Origin: Streptomyces sp. NBC_01431
GTDB lineage: Bacteria; Actinomycetota; Actinomycetes; Streptomycetales; Streptomycetaceae
Direction: 5' to 3'
NCBI RefSeq assembly: GCF_036231355.1
Contig: NZ_CP109496.1
Coordinates: forward strand, 3,782,001 to 3,846,000
Length of the DNA: 64,000 nt
Below, one piece after another: positions 50,291-58,436 of the stretch; the first letter of the stretch is position 1; each line of letters starts with the position of its first letter. The notes under the pieces were generated by a model that was given only the letters and a program-made list of their open reading frames with translations, was not told where the DNA came from and ran no database searches. Made by a program: the position numbers and the translations under genes.

Positions 50291-50820
50291 GCACCGCACC
50301 CGGCAAGACCGTCCTCGCGGCGGGATGCGTGCTGTGGCGGCGCTCCCCGTGGGGCGACGGCGTTCCCCATGCTCCCGACCCGGTCCGAGACGGTCGCGGC
50401 TCGGTACGCGATGCTCCCGACCCCGTTCGAAATGCTCTCGACCCGGTTCGGGCGTGGGAGGCCGGCGCCATGGAGATCTGTCTCGTCCACCGGCCGAAGT
50501 ACGACGACTGGTCGCATCCCAAGGGGAAGCTGAAGCGGGGCGAGGCACCGCTCGCGGGGGCGCTGCGGGAGGTGCTCGAAGAGACCGGGTTCGCGTGCGT
50601 GCCCGGCGCGCGGCTGCCCACCGCCCACTACACCGACGCCCAGGGCCGCCCCAAACGGGTCGACTACTGGGCCGCCGAGGCGGGCGAGGGGCACTTCACC
50701 GCGAACGCCGAGGTCGACCGGCTGCTCTGGCTGCCGCCGGCGGCCGCCCACCACCGCCTCACCCAGCCGCGCGACCGCCAGCTGCTCCTGGCGCTGCTCG
50801 ACGCCCTGCACTCGGCCTGA
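50287..50820 (+). CDS. NUDIX hydrolase coupled to ppk-CHAD
   Basis: 177 aa. The NUDIX box is complete: GKLKRGEAPLAGAL, then REVLEETGF near 86-108. Upstream, residues 20-58 are a heptad-repeat insertion (DAPDPVR type) not usual for the family, which here normally runs straight from AAGCVLWRR to MEICLVHRPKYDDW. Diadenosine polyphosphates, dinucleotides or inositol-phosphate-like molecules are typical substrates of this subgroup. The ATG overlaps the CHAD stop. The link with polyphosphate suggests clearing of nucleotides made with it. Confidence 0.88.
   Translation: MSTAPGKTVLAAGCVLWRRSPWGDGVPHAPDPVRDGRGSVRDAPDPVRNALDPVRAWEAGAMEICLVHRPKYDDWSHPKGKLKRGEAPLAGALREVLEETGFACVPGARLPTAHYTDAQGRPKRVDYWAAEAGEGHFTANAEVDRLLWLPPAAAHHRLTQPRDRQLLLALLDALHSA
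50369..50452 (+). repeat. In-frame 21-base tandem repeat inside the NUDIX gene
   Basis: Four units of 21 bases beginning at 50369, 50390 (degenerate), 50411 and 50432; three begin ATGCTC-C/T-CGACCC. They encode a run of seven-residue units of DAPDPVR type. Confidence 0.8.
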
Positions 50821-50923
50821 CGCCTGCCCCTGCGGGCCGCGGGCCCACTCCGGGTTGCCGAAACGGTTCCGTATGCCGTCTGAACACGAACCGGTAACGG
50901 TCGGCACCGCACTGCCCGCCACG

Positions 50924-50967
50924 GTTCACCTTCCGTTAACTCTCTCCCGCAGACGGCTTCACCTGAT
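50924..50967 (+). promoter_or_regulatory. PHO operator of pstSCAB
   Basis: Phased 11-bp units GTTCACCTTCC (50924-50934), GTTAACTCTCT (50935-50945), a weak unit, and CTTCACCTGAT (50957-50967), about 110 bases before pstS. CTAATT follows at about 50972, a plausible -10 site; PhoP would recruit polymerase in place of the -35. Confidence 0.9.
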
Positions 50968-51078
50968 CTGCCTAATTTCGGCCTTACACGGTGCACGGCA
51001 CCCCGCCCTCACCGCCCATCCACGCACGCCGCCGTACAACGAACGGAAACCGGCGGCTCCCGGAAGGAACACCCGAAA

Positions 51079-52221
51079 GTGAAGCTTCAGCGCAAGAACC
51101 GGCTCCGCGCCACCGCCCTCGGCGTCATCGCCGTGTCCAGCGCCCTGGCCCTCACGGCGTGCGGCAGCGACAACAACAGCGGCGGGAGCACGGGCGGTAC
51201 GGGCGGCACGGCCTCCGGGGCCGCCTCCAACGTGAAGTGCGACGGCGCCAAGGGCCAGCTCCTGGCCTCCGGCTCCTCCGCGCAGAAGAACGCCATGGAC
51301 CTCTGGGTCAAGAACTACATGGCGGCGTGCAAGGACGCGCAGGTCAACTACAAGTCGTCGTCCTCCGGTGAGGGCATCGTCGCCTTCACCCAGGGCACGG
51401 TCGGCTTCGCGGGCTCCGACTCGCCGCTCAACGCCCAGCAGGTCGCGGACTCCAAGAAGGTCTGCACCGGCGGCGGCCAGGGCATCGACCTGCCGATGGT
51501 CGGCGGCCCGATCGCGATCGGCTTCCACGTCGAAGGCGTGGACAGCCTCGTCCTGGATGCCCCGACCATCGCCAAGATCTTCAACGGCAAGATCACCAAG
51601 TGGAACGACGAGGCCATCGCCAAGCTGAACCCGGGCGCCAAGCTCCCGGACCTGGCGATCCAGGCCTTCCACCGCTCCGAGGACTCCGGCACCACCGAGA
51701 ACCTCACGAAGTACCTCAGCGCCACCGCCAAGTCCGACTGGACGTACGCGCCCGCCAAGAAGTGGGCCGCGCCCGGCGGTCAGGCCGCGTCCGGCTCGGC
51801 CGGCGTCGCCGCCCAGGTCAAGCAGACCAACGGCGCGATCGGCTACTTCGAGCTCTCCTACGCCTCCTCCCAGTCGATCAAGACCGTCGACATCAACACC
51901 GGCGCCTCCGCCCCGGTCAAGGCCAGCTCCGCGAACGCCTCCACCGCCATCGCCGCCGCGAAGATCGCCGGCACCGGCAAGGACCTGGCGCTGAAGCTGG
52001 ACTACACGACCAAGGCCGACAACGCCTACCCGATCGTCCTCGTGACGTACGAGATCGCCTGCGACAAGGGCAACAAGCCCGCCACCCTCAGCGCGGTCAA
52101 GTCCTTCCTCTCCTACGCCGCCAGCGCCGACGGGCAGAAGCTGCTCACCGACGCCAGCTACGCGCCGATCCCGGCCGAGATCAACTCCAAGGTCGTCGAG
52201 ACGGTCAACTCCCTCTCGTAG
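51079..52221 (+). CDS. pstS: Phosphate-binding lipoprotein PstS
   Basis: 380 aa, GTG start 51079 with GGAAGG upstream. A signal peptide with lipobox (ALTACGS) near 27 anchors it. A Gly/Ser/Thr linker follows, then the phosphate-binding lobes; key segments are LLASGSSAQKNAMDLWV, FAGSDSPLNAQQV and RSEDSGTTENLTKYL, in which Ser/Thr/Asp bind phosphate. Highly expressed under phosphate starvation in Streptomyces. First gene of pstSCAB. Confidence 0.96.
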   Translation: MKLQRKNRLRATALGVIAVSSALALTACGSDNNSGGSTGGTGGTASGAASNVKCDGAKGQLLASGSSAQKNAMDLWVKNYMAACKDAQVNYKSSSSGEGIVAFTQGTVGFAGSDSPLNAQQVADSKKVCTGGGQGIDLPMVGGPIAIGFHVEGVDSLVLDAPTIAKIFNGKITKWNDEAIAKLNPGAKLPDLAIQAFHRSEDSGTTENLTKYLSATAKSDWTYAPAKKWAAPGGQAASGSAGVAAQVKQTNGAIGYFELSYASSQSIKTVDINTGASAPVKASSANASTAIAAAKIAGTGKDLALKLDYTTKADNAYPIVLVTYEIACDKGNKPATLSAVKSFLSYAASADGQKLLTDASYAPIPAEINSKVVETVNSLS

Positions 52222-52358
52222 CACGACAGTTGAGCCGCCCGGCCGAAGACCCGGCGGCTCGCGTGGGGCGGGGGCCCCGATCCGGCCCCCGCCACACACC
52301 ATCCGGTGCACCGCCGCCAGGGGACCCGCCCGGTCCCCGCCCACAGACCGGAAAGACC

Positions 52359-53357
52359 ATGGCTTCTTCCATAGCAACGGACACCCCACCACCGCCCGCT
52401 CCCGCCTCCCCGGCCCGCCGCAGGCAGTCCACCGGCCGCGCGGGCGACAAGATCTTCCTCGGACTCTCCCGGGGATCCGGCATCTTCCTGCTGGCGGTCA
52501 TGGCGGCCATCGCCATCTTCCTCAGCGTCCGGGCCGGCATAGCGATCTCGAAGGACCAGGGCAACTTCCTCACCACCTTCGACTGGAATCCGGCCGGCTC
52601 CCCGCCGGCGTTCGGCATCGCGGTGCTGCTGTTCGGCACGGTCGTCAGCTCGGTCATCGCGATGGCCATCGCCGTGCCGATCGCGGTCGGCATCGCCCTG
52701 TTCATCTCGCACTACGCGCCGCGCAAGCTGGCCGCGTCCCTCGCGTACGTCGTCGACCTGCTCGCCGCGGTCCCGTCGATCGTCTACGGCATCTGGGGCG
52801 CCCTGTTCCTGGTGCCCTACCTCGGCGGCCTCAACGACTGGCTCGACAAGTACATGGGCTGGACCTACGTCTTCGAGAAGACCGAGATCGGCGTCGCCCG
52901 CTCGATGTTCACCGTCGGCATCCTGCTCGCGATCATGATCCTTCCGATCGTGACCAGCGTCAGCCGCGAGGTCTTCCTCCAGGTCCCGCGCATGAACGAG
53001 GAAGCCGCGCTCGCCCTGGGCGCGACCCGCTGGGAAGTCATCCGCCTCTCGGTGCTGCCCTTCGGCCGCTCCGGCGTGATCTCCGCGTCGATGCTGGGCC
53101 TGGGCCGCGCGCTCGGCGAGACGATGGCCGTCGCCACGGTCCTCTCCCCGAGCTACGTCCTCTCGCTGCACGTGCTCAACCCGGGCGGCGGCACCTTCGC
53201 GCAGAACATCGCCGCGAAGTTCGACGAGGCCAACGAGCTCGGGCGCGACGCCCTGATCGCCTCGGGCCTCGTCCTGTTCGTCCTCACCCTGCTGGTGAAC
53301 GGCGCGGCCCGCATGATCATCGCGCGCCGCAAGGAGTACTCGGGGGCCAACGCATGA
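52359..53357 (+). CDS. pstC: Phosphate ABC transporter permease PstC
   Basis: 332 aa. Six or so membrane helices (IFLLAVMAAIAIFLSVRAG, GIAVLLFGTVVSSVIAMAIA, MFTVGILLAIMILPIVTSV). The cytoplasmic EAA-like coupling loop is EEAALALGATRWEVIRLSV. The start at 52359 gives MASSIATDTPP. It lies 137 bases after pstS and 82 before pstA. Confidence 0.95.
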   Translation: MASSIATDTPPPPAPASPARRRQSTGRAGDKIFLGLSRGSGIFLLAVMAAIAIFLSVRAGIAISKDQGNFLTTFDWNPAGSPPAFGIAVLLFGTVVSSVIAMAIAVPIAVGIALFISHYAPRKLAASLAYVVDLLAAVPSIVYGIWGALFLVPYLGGLNDWLDKYMGWTYVFEKTEIGVARSMFTVGILLAIMILPIVTSVSREVFLQVPRMNEEAALALGATRWEVIRLSVLPFGRSGVISASMLGLGRALGETMAVATVLSPSYVLSLHVLNPGGGTFAQNIAAKFDEANELGRDALIASGLVLFVLTLLVNGAARMIIARRKEYSGANA

Positions 53358-53439
53358 CCGCCCCGCTGCCCCAGCCGACGCCCCCCGGACCCCACCTCGA
53401 CCACCGCCCCGCACGCCGAGCCCCGGAAGGGAGCCCCGC

Positions 53440-54516
53440 ATGAGCCACACCGCCGTACAAGATGCACGGCCGGCCGCTCCGGCCCCCCACAAGGGCAGCC
53501 TCAGCGCACGGTCCCTGCCCCGCTGGGCGGGTGCCGGATTCGCGGTGGCCGCCGTCGCCCTCGGCATCGTCATCGGCCTCGTCTTCGACCTGCAGAGCAA
53601 GGTCCAGTGGGGCCTGATCGCCGCGCTCCTGTTCATCCTCATCTCGTACGCGGTCACCACGGCCGTCGAGAACAAGCGGCAGGCCAAGGACCGGGTGGCG
53701 ACCTCCCTGGTCTGGGTCTGCTTCATCCTCGCGGTGATCCCGCTGTTCTCCCTGCTGTGGACGACGATCAGCCGCGGCATCAAGGTCCTCAACGGGTACT
53801 TCCTGTCCCACTCGATGGCCGGCGTCCCCGGTTTCGAGGCGGGCGGCGGTGTGTACCACGCGCTGATCGGCACCCTGGAGCAGGTGGGCCTGGCCACGCT
53901 GATCTCGGCACCGCTCGGCCTGCTGACCGCGGTCTACCTGGTGGAGTACGGCAAGGGCACGCTCGCCAAGGCCGTCACCTTCTTCGTGGACGTCATGACG
54001 GGCATCCCGTCCATCGTCGCCGGCCTGTTCATCCTGACGCTGATGCTGATGTTCCAGCTGGAGCCCTCCGGCTTCATGGGCTCGCTCGCGCTGTCGATCC
54101 TGATGATGCCGGTCGTGGTCCGCTCCACCGAGGAGATGCTCAAGCTCGTACCGAACGAGCTGCGCGAGGCCTCGCTGGCCCTTGGCGTGCCGAAGTGGCG
54201 CACGATCCTGAAGGTGGTCATCCCGACCGCGCTCGGCGGCATCACCACGGGCGTGATGCTCGCGATCGCCCGCATCGCCGGTGAGACCGCCCCGATCATG
54301 CTGCTCGTGTTCGGCAGCCAGCTGATCAACACCAACCCCTTCTCGGGCGCCCAGTCCTCGCTCCCCTTCTACATCTGGGAGCAGTACCGGGTGGGCAGCG
54401 ACGCGTCGTACGACCGCGCGTGGGCGGCCGCCCTGGTCCTGATCGCCTTCGTCATGATCCTCAACCTGGTGGCTCGCGGCATCGCCCGCTGGAAGGCCCC
54501 CAAGCACGGTCGCTGA
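53440..54516 (+). CDS. pstA: Phosphate ABC transporter permease PstA
   Basis: 358 aa. Hydrophobic helices from about 40 to 330 (LPRWAGAGFAVAAVALGIVI, VDVMTGIPSIVAGLFILTLM) and the coupling loop NELREASLALGVPKWRTILK near 235. The N-terminal 60 residues add one or two extra helices compared with E. coli PstA. Starts at 53440 with GGAAGGGAG upstream. Forms the heterodimer with PstC. Confidence 0.95.
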   Translation: MSHTAVQDARPAAPAPHKGSLSARSLPRWAGAGFAVAAVALGIVIGLVFDLQSKVQWGLIAALLFILISYAVTTAVENKRQAKDRVATSLVWVCFILAVIPLFSLLWTTISRGIKVLNGYFLSHSMAGVPGFEAGGGVYHALIGTLEQVGLATLISAPLGLLTAVYLVEYGKGTLAKAVTFFVDVMTGIPSIVAGLFILTLMLMFQLEPSGFMGSLALSILMMPVVVRSTEEMLKLVPNELREASLALGVPKWRTILKVVIPTALGGITTGVMLAIARIAGETAPIMLLVFGSQLINTNPFSGAQSSLPFYIWEQYRVGSDASYDRAWAAALVLIAFVMILNLVARGIARWKAPKHGR

Positions 54517-54569
54517 CGCGGCCAACTCAGCGACCGAGTCCGTAACCCCGAAAGAAGCAGTGATCAGTG

Positions 54570-55346
54570 ATGGCCAAGCGAATCGACGTAAGCGGACTGT
54601 CCGCCTACTACGGCGCCCACAAGGCGATCGACGACATCTCGATGACCGTCGAGCCGCGCTCCGTGACCGCCTTCATCGGCCCGTCCGGCTGCGGCAAGTC
54701 GACGTTCCTGCGCACCCTGAACCGCATGCACGAGGTCACCCCCGGCGGCCGCGTCGAGGGCAAGGTGCTCCTGGACGACGAGAACCTGTACGGCTCCAGC
54801 GTCGACCCGGTGGCGGTGCGCCGTACGGTCGGCATGGTCTTCCAGCGCCCCAACCCGTTCCCCACCATGTCGATCTTCGACAACGTGGCGGCGGGGCTGC
54901 GCCTGAACGGCAAGTTCAAGAAGAACGAGCTGTCCGACGTGGTGGAGAAGTCCCTCAAGGGCGCCAACCTCTGGAACGAGGTCAAGGACCGCCTCAACAA
55001 GCCCGGTTCGGGCCTCTCCGGCGGCCAGCAGCAGCGCCTGTGCATCGCGCGGGCGATCGCCGTGGAGCCGGACGTGCTGCTGATGGACGAGCCGTGCTCG
55101 GCCCTCGACCCGATCTCGACGCTCGCGATCGAGGACCTGATCGGGGAGTTGAAGGAGCGCTTCACGATCGTGATCGTGACGCACAACATGCAGCAGGCGG
55201 CGCGCGTCTCGGACCGTACGGCGTTCTTCAACCTGGCGGCGGTCGGTCAGCCCGGCAAGCTCATCGAGATCGACGAGACCGAGCGGATCTTCTCCAACCC
55301 GTCCGTGCAGGCCACGGAGGACTACATCTCGGGCCGCTTCGGATAA
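54570..55346 (+). CDS. pstB: Phosphate ABC transporter ATPase PstB
   Basis: 258 aa. Walker A GPSGCGKSTFLRTL near 35, Q-loop VFQRPNPFPTMS, ABC signature LSGGQQQRLCIARAIA near 147, Walker B LLMDEPCSALDP and H-loop VTHNMQQA. It powers PstCA import. I place the start at the ATG 54570; a GTG at 54567 directly before is an alternative. Followed by a perfect terminator. Confidence 0.96.
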   Translation: MAKRIDVSGLSAYYGAHKAIDDISMTVEPRSVTAFIGPSGCGKSTFLRTLNRMHEVTPGGRVEGKVLLDDENLYGSSVDPVAVRRTVGMVFQRPNPFPTMSIFDNVAAGLRLNGKFKKNELSDVVEKSLKGANLWNEVKDRLNKPGSGLSGGQQQRLCIARAIAVEPDVLLMDEPCSALDPISTLAIEDLIGELKERFTIVIVTHNMQQAARVSDRTAFFNLAAVGQPGKLIEIDETERIFSNPSVQATEDYISGRFG

Positions 55347-55400
55347 CCGGCCCCCCTCGCACGTCTGCGGTGCTGCATGGCGGTGCCACCGCAAGACGAA

Positions 55401-55432
55401 GGGCCCGCCCCCTGGTTTCAGGGGGCGGGCCC
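55401..55432. terminator. Bidirectional terminator pstB / pit
   Basis: Perfect 14-bp stem (55401-55414 with 55419-55432) with loop GTTT, 55 bases after pstB and 48 before the pit stop on the opposite strand. Confidence 0.9.
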
Positions 55433-55479
55433 GTTCACGTACGTACCGAAAGGACCGGCGCAGACCGGCCCGCCGGCGG

Positions 55480-56478
55480 TCAGCCGAAGAACAGCTGCAC
55501 CACGAGGTAGCTGCCCGCCGCGACCAGCGCGGCCGCCGGCATCGTGATGAACCATCCCAGGACGATGTTCTTCGCGACCCCCCACCGCACCGCGTTGACC
55601 CGCTTCGTCGCCCCCACACCCATGATCGCCGAGGTGATCACATGCGTGGTGGAGATGGGCGCCTGGAACAGGAACGAGGACCCGAACATGATCGAGGCAC
55701 CGGTCGTCTCCGCCGCGAACCCCTGCGGCGGATCCAGCTCGATGATCTTCCGCCCCAGCGTGCGCATGATGCGCCAGCCACCGGCGTACGTACCCAGCGA
55801 CAGCATCGCGGCGCACGAGATCTTCACCCAGATCGGGATCGCGTCCCCGGCGGACTGAACGTTGGCGATGGTCAGCGCCATCACCACCACACCCATGGTC
55901 TTCTGCGCGTCCTGAAGACCGTGGCCGAGCGCCATGCCGGCCGCCGAGACGGTCTGCGCTATACGGAACCCGCGCTTGGCCTTGTGCGGGTTGGCCTTGC
56001 GGAACATCCACAGGATCACGCACATCACGAGGTAGCCGACGATCAGACCGACCACCGGCGAGACGAACATCGGGATGACGATCTTGTCGAGCACCCCGGA
56101 CCAGTACACGGTGGTGCCGCCCGCGAGGGCCGCCCCGACCATGCCGCCGAACAGAGCGTGCGACGAGGACGACGGCAGCCCGAAGTACCAGGTGACGAGG
56201 TTCCAGATGATCGCGCCGATCAGCGCCGCGAACAGGATCCCCATCCCCTTGTTGCCCTCGGGCGTGGAGATGAGCCCCTCGCTCACGGTCTTGGCGACCC
56301 CGCTGCCGAGGAAGGCACCGGCGAGGTTCATGACGGCGGCCATCGCGAGCGCGGCCCGCGGCGTCAGGGCCCGCGTCGAGACCGAGGTGGCGATCGCGTT
56401 CGCGGAGTCGTGGAAGCCGTTGGTGTACGTGAATCCGAGCGCGACCGCGATGGTGACGATCAGTGCAAAGGTGTCCAC
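55480..56478 (-). CDS. Low-affinity phosphate transporter Pit
   Basis: 332 aa, inner-membrane secondary carrier. Conserved motifs: GFHDSANAIATSVSTRALTP near 22 and the equivalent TGASIMFGSSFLFQAPISTT near 260; the central charged region KRGFRIAQTVSAAGMALGHG. Ten or so helices. It imports metal-phosphate complexes when phosphate is plentiful, opposite in use to Pst. DUF47 partner gene is directly upstream with a 5-base gap. Confidence 0.93.
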   Translation of the reverse strand: MDTFALIVTIAVALGFTYTNGFHDSANAIATSVSTRALTPRAALAMAAVMNLAGAFLGSGVAKTVSEGLISTPEGNKGMGILFAALIGAIIWNLVTWYFGLPSSSSHALFGGMVGAALAGGTTVYWSGVLDKIVIPMFVSPVVGLIVGYLVMCVILWMFRKANPHKAKRGFRIAQTVSAAGMALGHGLQDAQKTMGVVVMALTIANVQSAGDAIPIWVKISCAAMLSLGTYAGGWRIMRTLGRKIIELDPPQGFAAETTGASIMFGSSFLFQAPISTTHVITSAIMGVGATKRVNAVRWGVAKNIVLGWFITMPAAALVAAGSYLVVQLFFG

Positions 56479-56483
56479 GGAGG

Positions 56484-57104
56484 TCAGGACTCCTTGACGG
56501 CGATGGTCTCCACCGTGTTCGCCACGTGCTCGAACGCGTCCGCGGCCTCTTCGAGTACGTCCACGATCTGCTTGAGCTTCAGCACCTCGATGGCGTCGTA
56601 CTTGCCGTTGAAGAGGTGGGCGAGCAGCTTGCGGTGGATCTGGTCGGCCTGGTTCTCCAGGCGGTTGACCTCGATCCAGTACTCGGTCAGATTGGACATC
56701 GTGCGCAGGTTGGGCATGGCCTCGGCGGTCAGCACGGCCGCCCGGTTGAGCACCTCGATCTGCTGCTCGACGCCCTTGGGCAGTTCCTCCACGTTGTAGA
56801 GGACGACCAGGTCGACGGCCTCCTCCATGAAGTCCATGATGTCGTCGAGGCAGGACGCGAGGTTGTAGATGTCCTCGCGGTCGAAGGGCGTGATGAACGA
56901 GGAGTTCAGCTGGTGGAAGATCGCGTGGGTGGCATCGTCCCCCGCGTGCTCCGCCGCCCGCATGCGCTCCGCGATCTCGGCCCGGGACGCGGAATCCGCT
57001 CCGAGCAGTTCCATGAGGAGCTTCGAGCCCGTGACGATGTTGTCCGCGGACGCGGAGAACATGTCGTAGAAGCTCGTCTCCCTGGGGGTCAGACGAAAGC
57101 GCAC
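56484..57104 (-). CDS. DUF47/PhoU-like accessory protein of Pit
   Basis: 206 aa, all-helical, TIGR00153 family (PhoU-like fold). MRFRLTPRETSFYDMFSASA starts it, with FITPFDREDIYNLASCLDDI near 92, an acidic metal-binding pattern. Such proteins pair with Pit and regulate its activity. It is the first gene of the pair; its promoter is close to the CsoR operator but on the other side. Confidence 0.9.
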   Translation of the reverse strand: MRFRLTPRETSFYDMFSASADNIVTGSKLLMELLGADSASRAEIAERMRAAEHAGDDATHAIFHQLNSSFITPFDREDIYNLASCLDDIMDFMEEAVDLVVLYNVEELPKGVEQQIEVLNRAAVLTAEAMPNLRTMSNLTEYWIEVNRLENQADQIHRKLLAHLFNGKYDAIEVLKLKQIVDVLEEAADAFEHVANTVETIAVKES

Positions 57105-57250
57105 GTGGGGTCCTCGGAGTGCTTGGGATTCGGTCAGGCTGATGCTAGGCGCATCATCCGGCCACGGCTAACCGGCGTTCTTCAGTGTCGCCCATCAGGC
57201 ACAGTGATCAGCACGGGCCCCCACCGGGGAATCCGCAAATTCGGTACCAT

Positions 57251-57267
57251 ATACCCACGAGGGGTAT
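57251..57267. promoter_or_regulatory. CsoR operator
   Basis: ATACCC-ACGAG-GGGTAT, a perfect 6-bp inverted repeat with 5-base centre, 56 bases before the csoR ATG. It matches the G/C-tract plus TA pattern known for CsoR boxes. Confidence 0.85.
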
Positions 57268-57322
57268 CAAGCCCCTTGCCAGGCTTGGCAGACCCGGACC
57301 TGGCGGACAACGGGAGGACGCG

Positions 57323-57667
57323 ATGACCACCACCGAGGCGGCCGGCCCCCCGGTCGAGAACCCCGCGACCGATCACGACCACGGCGTGCACGGCTACCAC
57401 AAACAGAAGGACGAGCACCTCAAGCGGCTGCGCCGCATCGAGGGCCAGATCCGCGGGCTGCAACGGATGGTGGACGAGGACGTCTACTGCATCGACATAC
57501 TCACCCAGGTCTCCGCGTCCACCAAGGCCCTCCAGTCCTTCGCCCTCCAACTCCTGGAGGAACACCTGCGCCACTGCGTCGCGGACGCCGCGGTGAAGGG
57601 CGGCGACGAGATCGACGCGAAGGTGGAGGAAGCGACGAAGGCGATCGCGCGCATGATGCGCACGTGA
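57323..57667 (+). CDS. csoR: Copper-sensing repressor CsoR
   Basis: 114 aa, all-helical tetramer. Copper ligands are visible: Cys in DEDVYCIDILTQ near 56, and His and Cys in LLEEHLRHCVADA near 81-85, matching the Cys-His-Cys set of CsoR. The 24-residue N-terminal extension holds three His (DHDHGVHGYH). ATG 57323 has GGGAGG upstream. The operator in its promoter implies autoregulation; I recall it as CsoR of S. lividans (SCO4136). No copA or copZ follows. Confidence 0.93.
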   Translation: MTTTEAAGPPVENPATDHDHGVHGYHKQKDEHLKRLRRIEGQIRGLQRMVDEDVYCIDILTQVSASTKALQSFALQLLEEHLRHCVADAAVKGGDEIDAKVEEATKAIARMMRT

Positions 57668-58013
57668 TGCCCACCTGTACGCGCATGTGAGGGTCGCACA
57701 GCGGTAGGGAGCGGCGGGGTCGGCAACCCGGCCCGCGCCAACGCCCCCGCAAGCGCCCGTGAACACCCGGGCCCGAGGGGCGCGGCCCGACGCCACCACC
57801 CCGGCAACGGCGGCCGGATGCTGAACATGGCGGTGTTCGGCGCCACCATGTCGTATGCCCTGATGGCGCTCTCACGCCCCGCGGCTCACCGCGAGCGGCC
57901 CCGCCAAGCGGTCGTCGGTACGCGGGCCCAACCGCCCCACGAACCCCGCCCAGCGCCAGGACCGGTCAGCCACCCCTCGGCCGTCGGCCCCGGGATCCCC
58001 GGGCGCGATCCGC
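57668..58013. other. 346-base gap with a decayed permease remnant
   Basis: No intact gene. From about 57818 the plus strand reads MLNMAVFGATMSYALMALS, which resembles the late helix of ethanolamine-type amino acid permeases; the frame then degenerates into a low-complexity run. A remnant of about 25 codons is the simplest reading. Confidence 0.45.
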
Positions 58014-58217
58014 TCAGCCGCCCGCAGGGGCCGCTTTCGCCCGGCCCGGCGGGACTTCGGCCAGCTGCACGACGTTCAGCACTTCGTCGATCAGGTCCGG
58101 GCTCAGCCGGTCCCCCTCCGCCGCCGACGCCGCGATCATCAATTCACCGCACAGCTCGATCTCGACGAGGGCCACGTGGTCCTGGACGGTCGCACCGCGA
58201 AGCGAAGCCACGCACAT
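58014..58217 (-). CDS. Small conserved hypothetical protein
   Basis: 67 aa: MCVASLRGATVQDHVALVEI, then a Cys in ELCGELMIAASAAEGDRLSP and DLIDEVLNVVQLAEV; the tail is AKAAPAGG. AGGAAGG sits three bases before the ATG, close for an RBS. Helical, with no clear motif. Unrecognised but the composition (no low-complexity bias) supports a gene. Confidence 0.65.
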   Translation of the reverse strand: MCVASLRGATVQDHVALVEIELCGELMIAASAAEGDRLSPDLIDEVLNVVQLAEVPPGRAKAAPAGG

Positions 58218-58350
58218 CACCCTTCCTCGACCTCTTCCCGCCGTGGTCCGCCGTGTCTGCTTGGTCTGCCCTGTCTGTTCTGCTCGTCGTTCTCTGCTCG
58301 GCCTCTGCTCTGCCCGGCCTCTGCTTGCTCTTCGCTGTCGGCTTCCTAGC
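58218..58350. repeat. Low-complexity TCTGC/CTCTGC-rich stretch
   Basis: About 130 bases on the plus strand are dominated by repeated CTCTGC, TCTGCTC and TGTCTG words; the minus strand (the leader side of the 67-aa gene) is therefore purine-rich. Not a simple perfect repeat. Confidence 0.6.
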
Positions 58351-58436
58351 GTAGGGAGCGGAACACGGACCGCGCATGGCACGGACGGACCATTTCCGCC
58401 ACCGACAGCCCACCTGAGGGGGCCATTTCTGGCTGA

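Noticed and set aside
53354..53439. Earlier start of pstA at ATG 53354
   Set aside because: It is out of frame with pstA.
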